This document shows, one piece after another, positions 37,041-49,206 of a stretch of 64,000 nt of DNA. The translations under genes and the position numbers were made by a program. Positions within the stretch are counted from its first letter, which is position 1, and each line of letters opens with the position of its first letter. This DNA comes from Karalla daura (taxonomy: Eukaryota; Chordata; Actinopteri; Chaetodontiformes; Leiognathidae): the NCBI GenBank assembly GCA_029224185.1, contig CM055191.1:23118257-23182256 (forward strand), read 5' to 3'. The notes under the pieces were generated by a model. That model ran no database searches and was not told the origin of the DNA. It saw only the letters and a list, made by a program, of their open reading frames with translations.

Positions 37041-39628
37041 CGAGAGCGAGGGCACCCGGGGGATGGCAGTGTTTATGCGGGGTGTGGTACGGCCGCTGTT
37101 TTCCTCAATTTGGCCGTGGGCCGCCGAGTCAGAAACCCCGTGGAGCGCCTGAGGCGGCCTCACCGCTTCTTTAGCTTTCTTTAGGCGTTCTGGGTCAACA
37201 CTGACCCAAAGCGTTTGAGTAGTGACCGCGGCGGAGATTATAACTAAAGAGGTGTAGTGGAGCGAAGCAAAAGATGCAAAGCGAATGCCTCTGCGTTTGG
37301 GAACAGATGTGCGAGATACAGGAAAATGACTGCACAGCTACATCACTGAGTGGAAAAAAGAAAGAATACCTGAGTGTACTTCTGCCATCATCATTTCCAC
37401 AAGTAAAGGAGGCACTATACTCTGCTGGAGCGCTGGAAACTGGGACATAGCGGCAACCCGTCTCCTGGAAATAACATCTCTATGCGGCTCGTTTGCATTT
37501 ATAATGACGTGCTGATGACAAATGCAAGCATTTCCCTGGATCGCGTTCAGACTCGGCGTTTCGTGGCATTGCTCTGCCGGAGTGGGTGGATGGGAGCTAA
37601 AGCCTGAAGGACAATCGTGGGAAAAAGAGAGAGATCATGGCCGATTTTTGATCCGTCCCTGGCAGTGGCCCGGTGCTCTCGGCGCCTCAGCAAGAACGCA
37701 CCTGGGTGAATAATCCTATACGCGCTGCACGCGCGCACAGCATTGCCCAGTTCAACACCAAATTAGCAAACGATTTCCAGTATTTTTCAGGCTGTGACTG
37801 TCAGGTACATTCATCACGGGCACACAAAATGAACAAATGAATACAATCTTTATGAAGATTACAGCAAATTTGACTTCTGTTAATCTGTTAAAAAATGTGT
37901 TTTATCTGTGAAAAAAATGACAATACTTTCAAATAAACGTATTAATATAATAATGTATAATAATAATAACGTGATATAATGATCAATCAGACAATCCAGG
38001 CAATGGTATTTAAATGTCAGACTACATAAATAATTACAAGATAAATGACCATCCAGACTATTAGAAAAATCTAAGTAGGGCAAAATGTTATTCAAATGTG
38101 AATCGCTTTATTTGACGGTTAAATTATGCACATGAGAGACACGCGTAATTAATTCATTAATGCTGGATGCACAAAATGTGTGCAACAGGAGGTCAACAAC
38201 CCTTTGGCTCTTAGCAGTGACTGTAACGTGTTTAGTGTTGTTACCACTAATTTCCACTTTTTGAAATGTCATCCAGAAGTAAAGATTTAATCCCAGATTG
38301 AAAAGCAACAATAACAACGACAACAAAAACCTTTCCGCACTGGGAAACGCGTACATACATTTGTACGTGTCAGACACGGGATATTTATTCCATGCATCAG
38401 CCTTTTGAGGTGTATCCATAGAGCAACATCATCTTCAGCTTTGGAATGCATTGCTCTTCCCCCCTTCCCTTAAACGTATTCACCCCACATTGGGCCTGGA
38501 CCCTGTTGTCCGACGTTTCGTGGGACACGTCGTTCCAAAGGTGTCTGCTAAGCAAAATACTGTGATGAATGGAAGACGGATGAAAGCAGCAGGAGAGCTG
38601 TCGGATCTGTCAGAGAAACAGAAAAAGCGAGAGAGAGAGAAAGAGAGAGAGAGAGACAGACGGGCAGACAGAGGATGAACCAGGTTCAGAGAGACAACAG
38701 AGAGGGGTCAGGAACAATCGAGGGATTGTATGTAACACAGTGTGAGATTTGTGAGTTCAGCATTCATCTGTTAAAAACAATAGAATGAACCTAAAAAAAA
38801 AAAAAAGGAACATTATTCTTGTTCTTTGCCCAGTGCTTTGGGATCGGATTTAAACGTTTGCCTTGGATATCCTAAAATGGCAGAACGAGTTGAAGAATAA
38901 GTGAATACATTTCATCCTAAATATAATATGTATTTTAACAATATGCTGCTTGCTAATATGACTGGAATATGCCTTTGGGATTACTGAATGTGAACGTTTG
39001 TACGAGATGATTGTGAGGAATTTCTGACAGCATTGTGCAGCGTCCATCTTAGAAAAAAATTGAAAAATAATCTGCAAGGAATTGTGATGCTGTAGTGTTA
39101 TGGTTGTACGCCTGGATCACGATTCTGTGGTTTTGTTGGACGTGTTCGGGGAAGCACGGCCCTGGCCACACCTGGATACGGCTCCACAAGCACGTCAAAC
39201 CGAGTCAGCTGTTTGGCACCAGACTGCAGAGCTCTGCTCGGAGATCCACCTGACTCACAGGTTCAGCTCGTACGGGCTGCAGAGAGATTTGTCGACCGCG
39301 AGGCAAATCTGAAGATCAATCCTGACATTTAGAGTAAGACCGAGGGAGACACGGCAGCCGCGGTGTAGGATGGATCAGCAGCGAGATGAGGTGAGGCCGG
39401 ACACGGGCATGCAGGAGAGGTCTGGAGCCTCCACTGTGAATGGCGGCCGAGCACATTACACTGTGGAAGCTCTGCTGCCAGAAATCAATGAAAGACTTTG
39501 AATAAGCCCGTGCCCAAAAGCTCCAATCTCACGTTCTTGACTGTTTTCGCCTTTTCAGAAAATGCGATGCGCTTCTTCAAACAACTCACTTAAACCGAGC
39601 CTCACTCTCCGTTTCCATTTACGCGCAG

Positions 39629-39629
<1 letters not shown>

Positions 39630-39679
<50 letters not shown>
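39630..39679. repeat. (CA)n microsatellite
   Basis: A pure CA array of about twenty-five units. Confidence 0.95.
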
Positions 39680-39680
<1 letters not shown>

Positions 39681-40877
39681 CTCCAGCTCATAATCCCCCA
39701 GGCTAGTTTTGATTGTTAGTTAAATCTCTGTGCTCTTTTCTGCAGAAAGGGGGAAAAAAAACTCCAAAAACCTTTGGCTCTGAAATGAGCTAAACTGCGA
39801 GGCGAGCGGGCTGGGTGGGTTTTCTCCCCCTCCCCCTCCTCCCTCTCCACACCCGAATTTCTGCACCTCCTCTCCTTCCTCCTCACTCAAGTGTTTCCAT
39901 CCATTATGCACAGTGACATTCTTTGTCTGAAGGACACGGTGTTCCGCAAAAGAGCTTCCGCTGGGCCGGCCCGGCCGTTTAATTGAAAGCGTAAAAGAAC
40001 TTTCTTTTGGCACAAAAGCCCTTATGTGGGCTTTGTCGCAATTAGATTGACCAGAAAGGCCAACGAAGCAGATAAAAAGGGATTAGGAGAAATGTATTGC
40101 CGGGATGTTATGTCGAGTGCGACACAGCGGCCTGTGGGCGGCATCAGTAGCCTGTCCTGGGCCGGTGTGGAGGAGAGGGACCGACCTGTGATTGATGGAG
40201 CGGTCAAAGGCGGCAGCCTGAAACCCAGCTTCACAACAGGAGCAGGCGGGACGTCGCCGACGCTGGTCCAGTTCAGCCGCACGGGAGGGTACAGTGCAGC
40301 TAACCGGCTCCAGCCGCACACAAGCTCTGTCAAACAGCTGGCTGGGCATCGTTTGAAGCCGCCCAACTGCGAAGGTTCGGCATCGACCTGACCCGTCTTG
40401 TTAGTCTTTCTGATGATGTCGAAGGCTTGGCTTGTTTAAGGGCAGCAAAGCTGTCCGCATGGATCCGAACATGTATACCTATTTTCTCAGGATGAGGACG
40501 CCTCTTAAATTAAATCATTTCATGTCAGGTTTAAGAAAACATGCTACAAAGCAAAACCCTATCACAATAATCTAAATACTTACTTAATTACCAAACACAA
40601 TTTTTGTATGTATTTTTGCATATTGTCACAGACTCAATTCACTCTGCATGTACCCCCCCAGCCCCGCAGATCCTTTTGGCCCAGGGCTCGGGGCTTTGAT
40701 TCTAACAGCCTGCAACTCACAGATGCGATGGGTGCAGATGAACGCCAGTGACGGGCTAATATCACCCTATCTGGCGATAACGGGGCTGCGTTTGCTCTTG
40801 TCCCGCCCCCCAGGTGGCTGCAAAATATCAGCTTTTTCAATCTGGAAGCCTACGTTTCTTCTTCCATTTCGTGTTAC

Positions 40878-40878
<1 letters not shown>

Positions 40879-40908
<30 letters not shown>
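40879..40908. repeat. poly(C) homopolymer, 30 bp
   Basis: Thirty consecutive C residues. Confidence 0.9.
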
Positions 40909-40909
<1 letters not shown>

Positions 40910-43360
40910 CTGCGTTTAACAGCAGCTAGTTCAAAGATAATAAAATCATACAGCACAGCCTATAAAAGAAAGTGGCACTGGGCATCAGAGTCCACACGAT
41001 GGCACTGGGGTTAGCGGCACATGGCAGGCCCGGCCACTTCCTGGTTTTGCTCAGTTTCCCTCCAATCTCTGCTCTCACCTGGCCATCGTTAGGCCATCTC
41101 CAGGTGTACTTAAGCACGGCACCCCTGCGTGTCCTTTCTCTGGATGTCCTTGTTGCTGCACTGCTGGGATCTACTTGAACCTACCAGATTTGGACTTTTG
41201 CCTTTAGATGTATTTTTTTTTCTTTGTATTTTGACCTGTTTCTGCCCATTTTTTTTATTTTAATTTTATCTTTATTCAGACATTGGTTGCCAGTAGTGTG
41301 TGTGTTCACGTTTGAGTCCGCACCACGCGCCTCGATGGGTGTACCAAAGGTCTGTGAGGAGAGAGCGGAAGAACAAAAGAACGCCATCAGGGGCCTATCA
41401 TTGATCCTCGATCATAGTAACAGTTACATTTAACTATATCTTTTCCTGGATGGGCCCGCATGTTGAATCAACCAATCAACGCTTTGCCTGAATGATATTT
41501 TGAATTCAACACCAGTATCTTTTTCTGTAACCGACTCGGTTGAAACGTTACCCGCATTGCTGTATCTAAATGTTACCTTTAATGCTTATGTTTTGGTGTT
41601 TTGATCAGGTCGACATGAGCGATAGTGGCGCAGGCAGGCGCTACCATGTGCTGGATTCCTTTTTCGCTCGCGAGCTCACTTGACTGTAAACACACCTCGC
41701 TGTGACACGATTGGGTTTGCGCACAGCGGGGCCGCTTCAAGGTGGATTAAGGCTCGCCGCTGTGAAACCAAAGTTATTCTCAGCTCCATCACGGCCCCGT
41801 CCTCGATACCAAAGTGCTTTAAAAATAGGCAACCAAATAGAGCACCGTTACATCTGAGGACTGTTTTCACTGTGCAGCCACAATGGAGTTTTCTTTTTCC
41901 TTTTTTTTTCTTTTTCTTTTTCCGTGAGGGGTTCGCTTTAGATGATTGCCGCCCGTGATCAGGCCGGCACACGTTTGACGGTCACGCCACCGAGGCTCGT
42001 GTGACATCCGACATCCGAGCCGAGAGACAAGCGTCCCTGCTTCAAAACGGGCTCTCCTTTTCCTTTCTGCAGGTTGAGCTGCGGCGTGAGACCAGCTTGG
42101 TGCGAGGACCTCGGCCTCGAAATCAGCAGTGCTTGAAGTGCCCTCTGGTGGGGACCCTGTGTACTGTTTTTTAGCCTCATCATTCGAGCTCCGTATTGTG
42201 AACCAAGCCTCGGGCTGCAGTCAGTTTGACGGGGCCGTCGGAGGACAAAGCCTCGTGAGGCTGCAGGGAAGGGGTGAGTATCCTCAGGTGAGTGCGTATG
42301 GCGTTCATGCTTTTGTAGTTTTGCTCTGTCTGTTTGAAATCGCTGCGCCTCCGCCCGCGCCGCCGACACGGCTCCGAAGATGAGACCCCGATCCGAACTT
42401 TGACCTCGCCTCTGCGCAGCACTGTGCGTTCGGGTGCGGAGGGTCAGCTGGTGTTGTGAATCAGGCCGCTTAAGTGTCAGGCACGGCTTCTTCACAACAC
42501 CAGGGTCGCTCCACACCACCTCCTGCTGGGATGGGATGAGATGAGCAGAGCCCCTAATCACGCCTCGGTTGATTGAAATGCAGAACACTTTGAGGAATGC
42601 TGCTGGATAAATGGAGCAAGATGCGACATGACTGCTACCTGCAACATTTTGTATTTCTAGAACTAGATACTTGATTTTTCTTTTACTGTATTACTTCAGA
42701 ATATTTGTATTAGATTTAATAATAGAATCTAAATTAAATTTAAGAGCTTACTGTTTCATTTAATTTACCGTTTATCTATTACGATTTTTACTATTGTATT
42801 TTGCTGTTTATTTTACGGTTTATCTACTGTTTATTATTAATTTTAATGTTTATTTTTTTTTACTCCTTTATGTCATCTTTTATATATGTGCTGCTGGAAA
42901 TGTAAATTTCCCTAAGGGAGTCATCCCAAAGGAATCGCTAAAATTCAGTCTAAAGTCTAGAACAGACTCGTGTTAAAAGTGGATTCGTAAACAAAGGAAA
43001 TGCAGTTGGCATCATATGTCCTGTTTTAGAAAGGAGGCACCTTGAATAAAATCCCCAAACCTACAGGAAAATTAGATTTTTATTACATGTTTACAGTATG
43101 ACTCCGTTTCACGTCGACTTTAATTTGCTACCAGGTTATCATAAAAACAGTATTGATTCTAAAAATGTATTTTTCCCTGAACGGGACCTCCTCACGGATC
43201 CAGCGTTCTAATTTCATTCTGTCCGTCCAGCCACACATCTGTCTGTCCAGCTCTGAAACGGTTGGTACGCAAGTCGAGCCCCATCTGCAAACGTGAGCGG
43301 TTAATAAAGATTTCACAACAATGACTGTCTCTATCTCATTATTGTCCCAATAAGGTCTTT

Positions 43361-43366
43361 TTTATT
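43361..43366 (-). terminator. cndp1: Candidate cndp1 polyadenylation signal
   Basis: TTTATT on the plus strand reads AATAAA on the minus strand, about 500 bp downstream of the cndp1 stop codon. It would give a 3' UTR of about 0.5 kb (43,340-43,866). That UTR contains a short (AT)n run at 43,770-43,787 and no long frame. Other A-rich hexamers exist nearby, so the exact end is uncertain. Confidence 0.4.
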
Positions 43367-43866
43367 TTTTTTTAAACCGTGACATATGACAAACTACGCA
43401 GTGGATCGATTTGTACATCTTTTACTAAATGACACACGTGCGCACACACTTACAGTACTGTCTGATACTGTACTGTGGAGCATAGACATATGCGGCATAT
43501 GCAAACAGCAGTATGAGATCGCTTCAGACATTTTGACCGATCGGACGGAGTAGTCCACGCCGTGAGACTGACTCAATACATCAAAATGGTAGACAGAGCT
43601 CCTCCTTTCTTACAGCCCTCGCTGGCCCTCTCTAGAATAAGCACTTCTTTCAAAAAGTGACATTTGCTGGAGACGGAAGAGCAGAAAAGACAGGAGGATG
43701 GAGTGTTTGAGAGGAAGATAAATAAGACCTTGGTGAGACATAAAGAGAGAGGGTTAAAGGCACAGAGGAAATATATATATATATATAAAAAGCCAGCCTT
43801 GTGACACCAGGAGAGCTCATTGTAGCGGGATTGGTTCAGGAGGTCATTTAATGATGGCGTTAGACA

Positions 43867-43945
43867 TCACACGCTGCTCCTCTGGATTTGGGACACCTCG
43901 TGCAGGTAGGCAATGAATAACTTGGTTCCTTCAATGTAGTTGTAC
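43867..43945 (-). CDS. cndp1: cndp1 terminal coding exon
   Basis: It completes R469 and encodes YNYIEGTKLFIAYLHEVSQ to residue 494, then TGA at 43,869-43,867. Mammalian proteins end at the same helix. Confidence 0.92.
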
Positions 43946-46793
43946 CTAGAAAGAGAACGCGAGACAGGTTGAAGAGTCAGGCCATCTCCCTCGCGTTTCA
44001 ACAAAGAGTCCATACAGGTTCAGTGAAGACCTTGAAGCAAACAAGGGAAAGGTAGTGATGGCTTCAGGAGCGATACCTGCTCATTTTCTCATTCTGGGAG
44101 TGCAGCCCATCATCAAAGCCCCCGATGGGCATCATGATAATGCTTTTCCCCGTGACATCCTGGAAGGTTCTGGCAATAGGGATGGTCCCGCCCTCACGAA
44201 TGAGATCAGGATCCATGTCAAACACTAGAGAGGGGGAGGACATTGGACATTGAGCTGTAAAGAACATGAACTGTCAGAAATCTTACCACACGGATGACGG
44301 ATGGATGGATGAATGCCTGTCTTACATAGAGGATAAAAGCAATGATAACATTTTAAAGCACATCCAGCTGCTCCTCTACCCTTGTGTCTAAGTGGCAAAA
44401 AAAAGGGAAAAAAAAGATTATTTCTAGAGTTCCTAGGGAGAATCAGCCCACATAGACCTTGTCAAAACCACTTCACTGTATGCCCTGTAATGTCCTCATT
44501 CATAATTGTACAGGGACAAACTCTCGTGTATGTCTCGTCGTTCATGGCCAACTGTCTTCATCTGGAGTAAATGAGCTTCACACTTCAATATATGGGTTAA
44601 TACACTTCTTTTATAGGTATATAATCTATTACTTTAATCTTTCATTACAGCTACAGCTTGTGATATACTTTATTTGGATCACCCGAAGCCTGTACTGGGC
44701 ACGCAGGGTCAACTAACTGAGTTCAGTTGTACAAATGGCTGCACAATCTTGTTCTTTATAGAAAACTGGTGAATGGTCTCTACATGTCAACGTTCAGTGG
44801 AAGCACACACACAATGGTTAACTGGTATTCACTGTCACCAGTAATAGGTACTACACAATGAAGCGAGCGTGTACTGTGTGTGGCTATTGCTGTGTGTTTA
44901 TACCTCTCCTGACAGCAGCCTTCCCAGCTTCATAGAGAGGATGCTGAGTGTCAGCCAACCATGGCTTGGCCCCAATCACCATGGTGACTTTCAGCTTGTT
45001 CGGACTTTTTCTCTTGGCAAACACCGACTGAAGGTAGTCTGTTACCTAGAACATCAAGCCGGCAGACAACAATTAGTTTAGATCCTCCTCGAAACACTTC
45101 AGATGAACATTTTTTTTTAGCCCTTGTACCTGTTTTTTGACCATAGCAGGGTCCATGTTGGGAACCTGTCTGATGGAGAACTTAGCAGTGACCTTGGCAG
45201 GGATGACAGTCTTGGTGCCAGGGTCGGAGAAGGCTCCCTCGATGCCATGGATGGAGACAGTGGGGTAGCGCCACATGTGAGCCAACAAGTCCACCTGCAG
45301 GAAACATACGACTGTCAATTATCTTCCTCAAACGTCTGATGACCTTCAAGATTCCCTACCTTGTTGGTGTACATAAGCTGATTGACACCGATCTTGCTCT
45401 TGTAGTGGTCAAAGTCAAATTGGATGTCTTGATACATCTTCCATTCCTCATCAGAGAGGGGAGCCACAGCCTCCCTAATTCCAGGTATCAGGATCTTCCC
45501 ACTAGGGCTGATCAGAGTGTCTGAAGCAGGGAGTTACACTTAGTTACACTCCAAAAATTTGAATTAGAATTGTGAAAATGTCACTACTACTACTACATTT
45601 CAAGTTTTCATTTCTTATTATTTGATGATTATTGCTTAAAGTTCAGTGTCTCAGGAAATTAGAATATCACATAAGACCAATGAAAAAGGACATTTTAAGC
45701 AAAAATATCAGGCCTCTGAAAAGTGTGGTCATTTTTATGCACTACTTGGTTGGGCCAATCAGCCTGTGGCACTGCATAGTTTTAATGGAAGCCCAGATTG
45801 CTTTGATAGCTGCCTTCAGGTCACCTGCATTATTGGGTCTGGTGTCTCTCATCTTCCTCTTGACAACAGCACATACATTTTCGATGGGGTTAAGGTCAGG
45901 GGAGTTTGCCTGTGTGTTTGCCTTGTTTGTTTGTGCAGCTCCGCCATTTCTAGGGGTATGTGTATATGCATTGCCTTTGGATCCATTCAAATTAAAATCC
46001 TACTGAAATTTGTTTGATGTCTTACTATTTTACTGAGTTACAAACGTGTGCCATCACTCACCCAGAATGCCAATGAGGTCGGTCATTGGCTCGATGACAG
46101 TCCCTCCATATACACCGGAGTGTAGATCTTGTCTTGGCCCTTCAACCTGCAAAACCAGCATTGGAGGCCTTGATTATGAGACCGACCAGGGGATGCGAAT
46201 GGATTTATTTATTCATGTTTTTACTCAAAACCACGTTTCCCCTTGAAGTTGTCTCGCCCTGTGTGCATTTCCGTAACCTCGGCATAGAAGTAGCAGTTGC
46301 CCCTGGTGCCATACGTGAGGGCGGGCCGTCTGCTGAGCCAGCCACAGTCGGAGATGATGATGTAATCCACATCAGTGAAGAAAGTATCTCTCTGGGCCAG
46401 GATCATGGCATCCAGGCCATTGGAGCCCGTCTCCTCCATGCCCTCGATGAGAAACTTCACGTTCACTGGCAGCTCCTGGTGGACAGAGGGAGGAGGACTG
46501 CATGAGTCCATTACGTCTGCTCGGCAGGGAGCGATCGAGATGGAGGGCAAGGTTTTAGAAGAATACCACCTGAAAAGACCTGATGTTTACACCTTAAAAA
46601 AACAACCTTTTTGAGACCGTAAGGCTGTGTGCAGACTATAAAATCACGAGCCATTGGCTGCACATAAAACTTACCTTGTCTGTGACAGTCTGTGTCTGTG
46701 TATCTTCAGCTGTTTATTTTCCTACAGACAAAATGTTTGTCTGGATAGCTGGAGCAGTGACTTTGCAAGTTGGCTTGGCTGGATGATGTATAC

Positions 46794-46850
<57 letters not shown>

Positions 46851-49206
46851 TATATATAGCCTCAGGGAACACTAGTGTGTCTTGTCTCATATTCAACTAT
46901 ACCTGTCTAGAGAAAATTCTTTTCGCTCTCACTTACCTGGGGTGTCTTTCTTTGTAGTATGGTTTCCTGTTGTGTATTTTAAAGGCGGAGGATGCTTTGC
47001 GCAGGAGCGCTCTAATCTGCCACGTGCTTTTGCCCGGGGTCACGTGCCCCCTGCGGCTCCGGCAGACTCAAAACTTTGATCGCCTGTGCCGCGGGAAAAT
47101 TACCCAAAAACAAAGGCGACGGGCGACTGTCTCTCACCATACTGAGTGCCTGGTACGCCTCCACTGCATGGATCCAGGCTAAAACTGGGGCCTTGTTGTC
47201 CGACGCTCCTCTCCCATACAGGTTACCTACGGCGATCGACAATGTGTAAGTGACGGCGGTAATGTCGTGCCTAATGTAATGCTGCACTCATGAGCCAAAC
47301 CACAAACGGGCTAAAGAAATGAGCTAAACACAGACATTTGATCTGATTGTTTTAGCATGCCTAGCGTGCCATTGTGTTATGCAGCACTTGCAGTGAGACA
47401 TAGACACCGCGGTTCCCGGTATCAGACGTCCATTCAAACAGTTGACTCAGTACCCTTGTTTGTCCCGCTTACCCCTCGGCACCAGATCAGATCATCGTGA
47501 CCGACGACGTAAACATCCCGCTGCCTTGAGGCGTCAGATGACGCACTGACTAGCTTTGAGGTTTGAAAAATCATTTGCGGCCAAAGTCACAACTGTCAGG
47601 ACGCTCCGGCTGTCACAGCGCTTGGTGACAAATGACTGCGAACGACGATCTCGACGGGTGTTACCATTGATGTCCGTCAGGTTGTAGGGGTCCGTGGCCC
47701 AGCCGTCCTCCAGCTTGGCTGGCTGCACGTCCACGTGGCCGTACACGCACACTGTGCGCTTGCTTGGGTCACTGCCAAACTGGGCTGTCACCACCTTGGG
47801 CAAGGCTAATGTTTGGCCGTCAGGAAGCTGCAGACGTTCGAGCAGAGTTAGAACGGGCGCCAATACACCTGGCTCATTATTCCACGGCTTAATTGCTGTG
47901 ATTTTCAGACAACGGAACTTATTTTGAAGCCGTCAGAGCAGCGCGGGCTTTGTTTTTACAGGTTGCGACTGCCCGCTGATTACTGTATTTTCAAATACCA
48001 AAGGGATTTTGATGTTCCAGCGTGTGTACCCTTATTAAAGCAAACACCCCCTAGAAGATCAGAGGTATAGGAAGCTGCTGCTTTGAGTAAACAATTCACT
48101 AACAGTGGGGTTTGATGTCAGGGGATAATCAGCTATTGTTTCCACCGTTCACCGTACACAGATAATACAATGCAATAATGCTTCCAGATATGTTGGTTCC
48201 ATTTGTTAGCATGAAACTGACATAGCTGACCTCCAGTATGACTTCACACACACTGTATGGGTTTAATGAGACGGGGGAGCAGCTTTGATGTGTTGCAGTA
48301 ATAAGGAGGTAGATTTAGTCCTGACGTTCCCTGGCCCCTCTTTGAAGTCGGTAACTCTTTTGCCCCCATACCCTCCCCAATGAGCCAACCTCTCTGTCTG
48401 AGATAGGGCTCATTTATGAGCCAATTAGAGCAATGGATATATGAAGCTCTGACATCTGATGTTTTTACTGAAGGCTGGGGGAGGGGGGCGGTTTACTCTG
48501 TCACTGCACCGACCTCTTGTTCACCGATGTCCACCAGCTCCACAGTCCCTCCCATGAGCCTCAGCTTCTGAGCTGTCATCTCCATCATGCGGTGAAGCTC
48601 AGGTCTCTTCAGGATGTTACTGGAGTCACTTTCAATGGCAACCCAGTCCCGCAGGGCCTGGAATGCATGTGAACACACACAACACATGAACAAGGCTATC
48701 AAATAAAATGATTTGAAACCATTGTTTAATAACTGCGAGCTCATAATTGTCATACAGGTCACAGCATTTTTCCAGACAAACAGCCATTTTTGTTGTTTTG
48801 TCTGTCCATTTGTTTGTGTGTTTTGCAGCCTTTAAGCAGATTGAAGTTAAAATACTGAGAGTTATATTAACATGTACACTGGATTCATTTGAATCAAAAA
48901 TTGAATTGCAATTTTAATGTACCCTAAAACTGAAAGTTCTTTGTCATCCAATCAGTGTGGATTGGATGACATTACTAAGATGTATGGATTTCCAATCTTT
49001 GGTGAAGACGATTTTAAAACTTCAACCCCTCCATTGCTGAGACTCATGAAAGTGACGCTGAAGGAATGAAAAAAACAAACAAACAAACAATGTACCTCCA
49101 CATATTCCTCCGTGTGGCTGTCAATGTACTCCACCAGCTTTGTGTACTGGAAAGCATGGACGGTGGAAATAGCCAGAAGGACACAGGGCAGAGCCAGGGA
49201 ATGCAT
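43867..49206 (-). CDS. cndp1: Beta-Ala-His dipeptidase / anserinase, 11 coding exons
   Basis: This gene encodes a secreted zinc metallopeptidase of family M20A that hydrolyses Xaa-His dipeptides (carnosine, and anserine in fish). Coding exons on the minus strand are 49206-49096, 48657-48514, 47827-47665, 47226-47138, 46475-46278, 46146-46062, 45520-45360, 45294-45130, 45045-44904, 44224-44077 and 43945-43867. They join in frame into 494 residues. Residues 1-18 form a signal peptide with a hydrophobic LALPCVLLAI core. Metal and catalytic residues are H116 (YGHVDVQ), D149 (GASDNK), E183-E184 (EGMEETG), D212 (IISD) and H461 (HSQNEK). H244 (DLHSG) lies in the lid/dimer domain. N134 (NLT) is a possible glycosylation site. 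The signal peptide favours CNDP1 over the cytosolic CNDP2. All introns are GT-AG. Two donors are weak: GTCGGT after 48514 and GTTACG after 46278. The upstream in-frame ATG at 49218 lies before the AG acceptor, so I start at 49206. No frameshift or stop is seen. Confidence 0.93.
44077..44224 (-). CDS. cndp1: cndp1 coding exon 10 (last zinc ligand)
   Basis: It completes V420 and encodes residues 421-468. LIREGGTIPIA is the conserved substrate-side loop, and GLHSQNEKMS carries zinc ligand H461. Confidence 0.93.
44904..45045 (-). CDS. cndp1: cndp1 coding exon 9
   Basis: It encodes residues 373-419 plus one base, VTDYLQSVFAKRKSPNK to AGKAAVRR. The AKPWLAD segment matches the HPW-containing turn in mammalian carnosinases. 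Confidence 0.92.
45130..45294 (-). CDS. cndp1: cndp1 coding exon 8
   Basis: It encodes residues 318-372, VDLLAHMWRYPTVSIHGIEG through MVKKQ, including the TKTVIP and FSIRQVP family signatures. Phase 0 at both ends. Confidence 0.93.
45360..45520 (-). CDS. cndp1: cndp1 coding exon 7 (lid domain)
   Basis: It completes D264 and encodes residues 265-317. KILIPGIREAVAPLSDEE is the family's conserved lid segment. The upstream intron (45,521-46,061) contains a Tc1-like remnant. Confidence 0.92.
45639..45910 (-). mobile_element. Tc1-like transposon remnant in cndp1 intron
   Basis: The left side matches the terminal region of a widespread Tc1 family, CTCAGGAAATTAGAATAT at about 45,650. The minus-strand frame then reads SPDLNPIENV, followed by KRKMRDTRPNN and a DLKAAIKAIWASI segment: the C-terminal part of a Tc1 transposase around its third catalytic acidic residue. 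The N-terminal half and the other terminus are missing. It takes up much of the 541-bp intron between coding exons 6 and 7 and is in the same orientation as the gene. It is a dead, internally deleted copy. Confidence 0.75.
46062..46146 (-). CDS. cndp1: cndp1 coding exon 6 (lid domain start)
   Basis: It encodes residues 236-263 plus one base. RQDLHSGVYGG carries H244, equivalent to the His that reaches across the dimer into the active site. The donor is CTGG|GTGAGTG. Confidence 0.92.
46278..46475 (-). CDS. cndp1: cndp1 coding exon 5 (catalytic Glu)
   Basis: It encodes residues 170-235. It holds EGMEETG, with catalytic base E183 and ligand E184, then DYIIISD with D212, and ALTYGTRGN leading into the lid domain. 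The donor GAG|GTTACG is weak, but the next exon joins in frame. Confidence 0.93.
46793..46858. repeat. (TA)n-(CA)n-(TA)n compound microsatellite
   Basis: A CA array is flanked on both sides by TA-rich arrays, within the cndp1 intron between coding exons 4 and 5. The TA blocks can pair with each other around the CA core. Confidence 0.9.
47138..47226 (-). CDS. cndp1: cndp1 coding exon 4 (bridging Asp)
   Basis: It completes G140 and encodes residues 141-169, NLYGRGASDNK onward, with the zinc-bridging D149. Acceptor CCGTAG, donor ATG|GTGAGA. Confidence 0.93.
47665..47827 (-). CDS. cndp1: cndp1 coding exon 3 (first zinc ligand)
   Basis: It encodes residues 86-139 plus one base of codon 140. It contains VCVYGHVDVQPA, with zinc ligand H116 and the adjacent D118, and the NLT glycosylation motif. 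Acceptor CTGCAG, donor ATG|GTAACA. Confidence 0.93.
48514..48657 (-). CDS. cndp1: cndp1 coding exon 2
   Basis: It encodes residues 38-85, starting ALRDWVAIESDSS and ending VDIGEQE, phase 0 at both ends. The ESDS motif is typical of the M20 N-terminal domain. The donor is a weak GAG|GTCGGT. Confidence 0.92.
49096..49206 (-). CDS. cndp1: cndp1 coding exon 1 (signal peptide)
   Basis: It encodes residues 1-37, phase 0. The acceptor CCCAACAG abuts the ATG, so translation starts at the first base of the exon. The exon carries the signal peptide and the first helix (TKLVEYIDSHTEEYVE). The donor is GAG|GTACAT. Confidence 0.9.

Larger units (their letters stand above)
35501..43340. other. Non-coding stretch downstream of cndp1
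   Basis: No exon can be supported. AT-rich segments (37.76-38.12 kb, 42.64-42.90 kb) alternate with a CpG-rich patch near 36.2-37.1 kb. Two very long C runs and a split G run lie here. The right end meets the predicted 3' end of cndp1. Confidence 0.55.
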
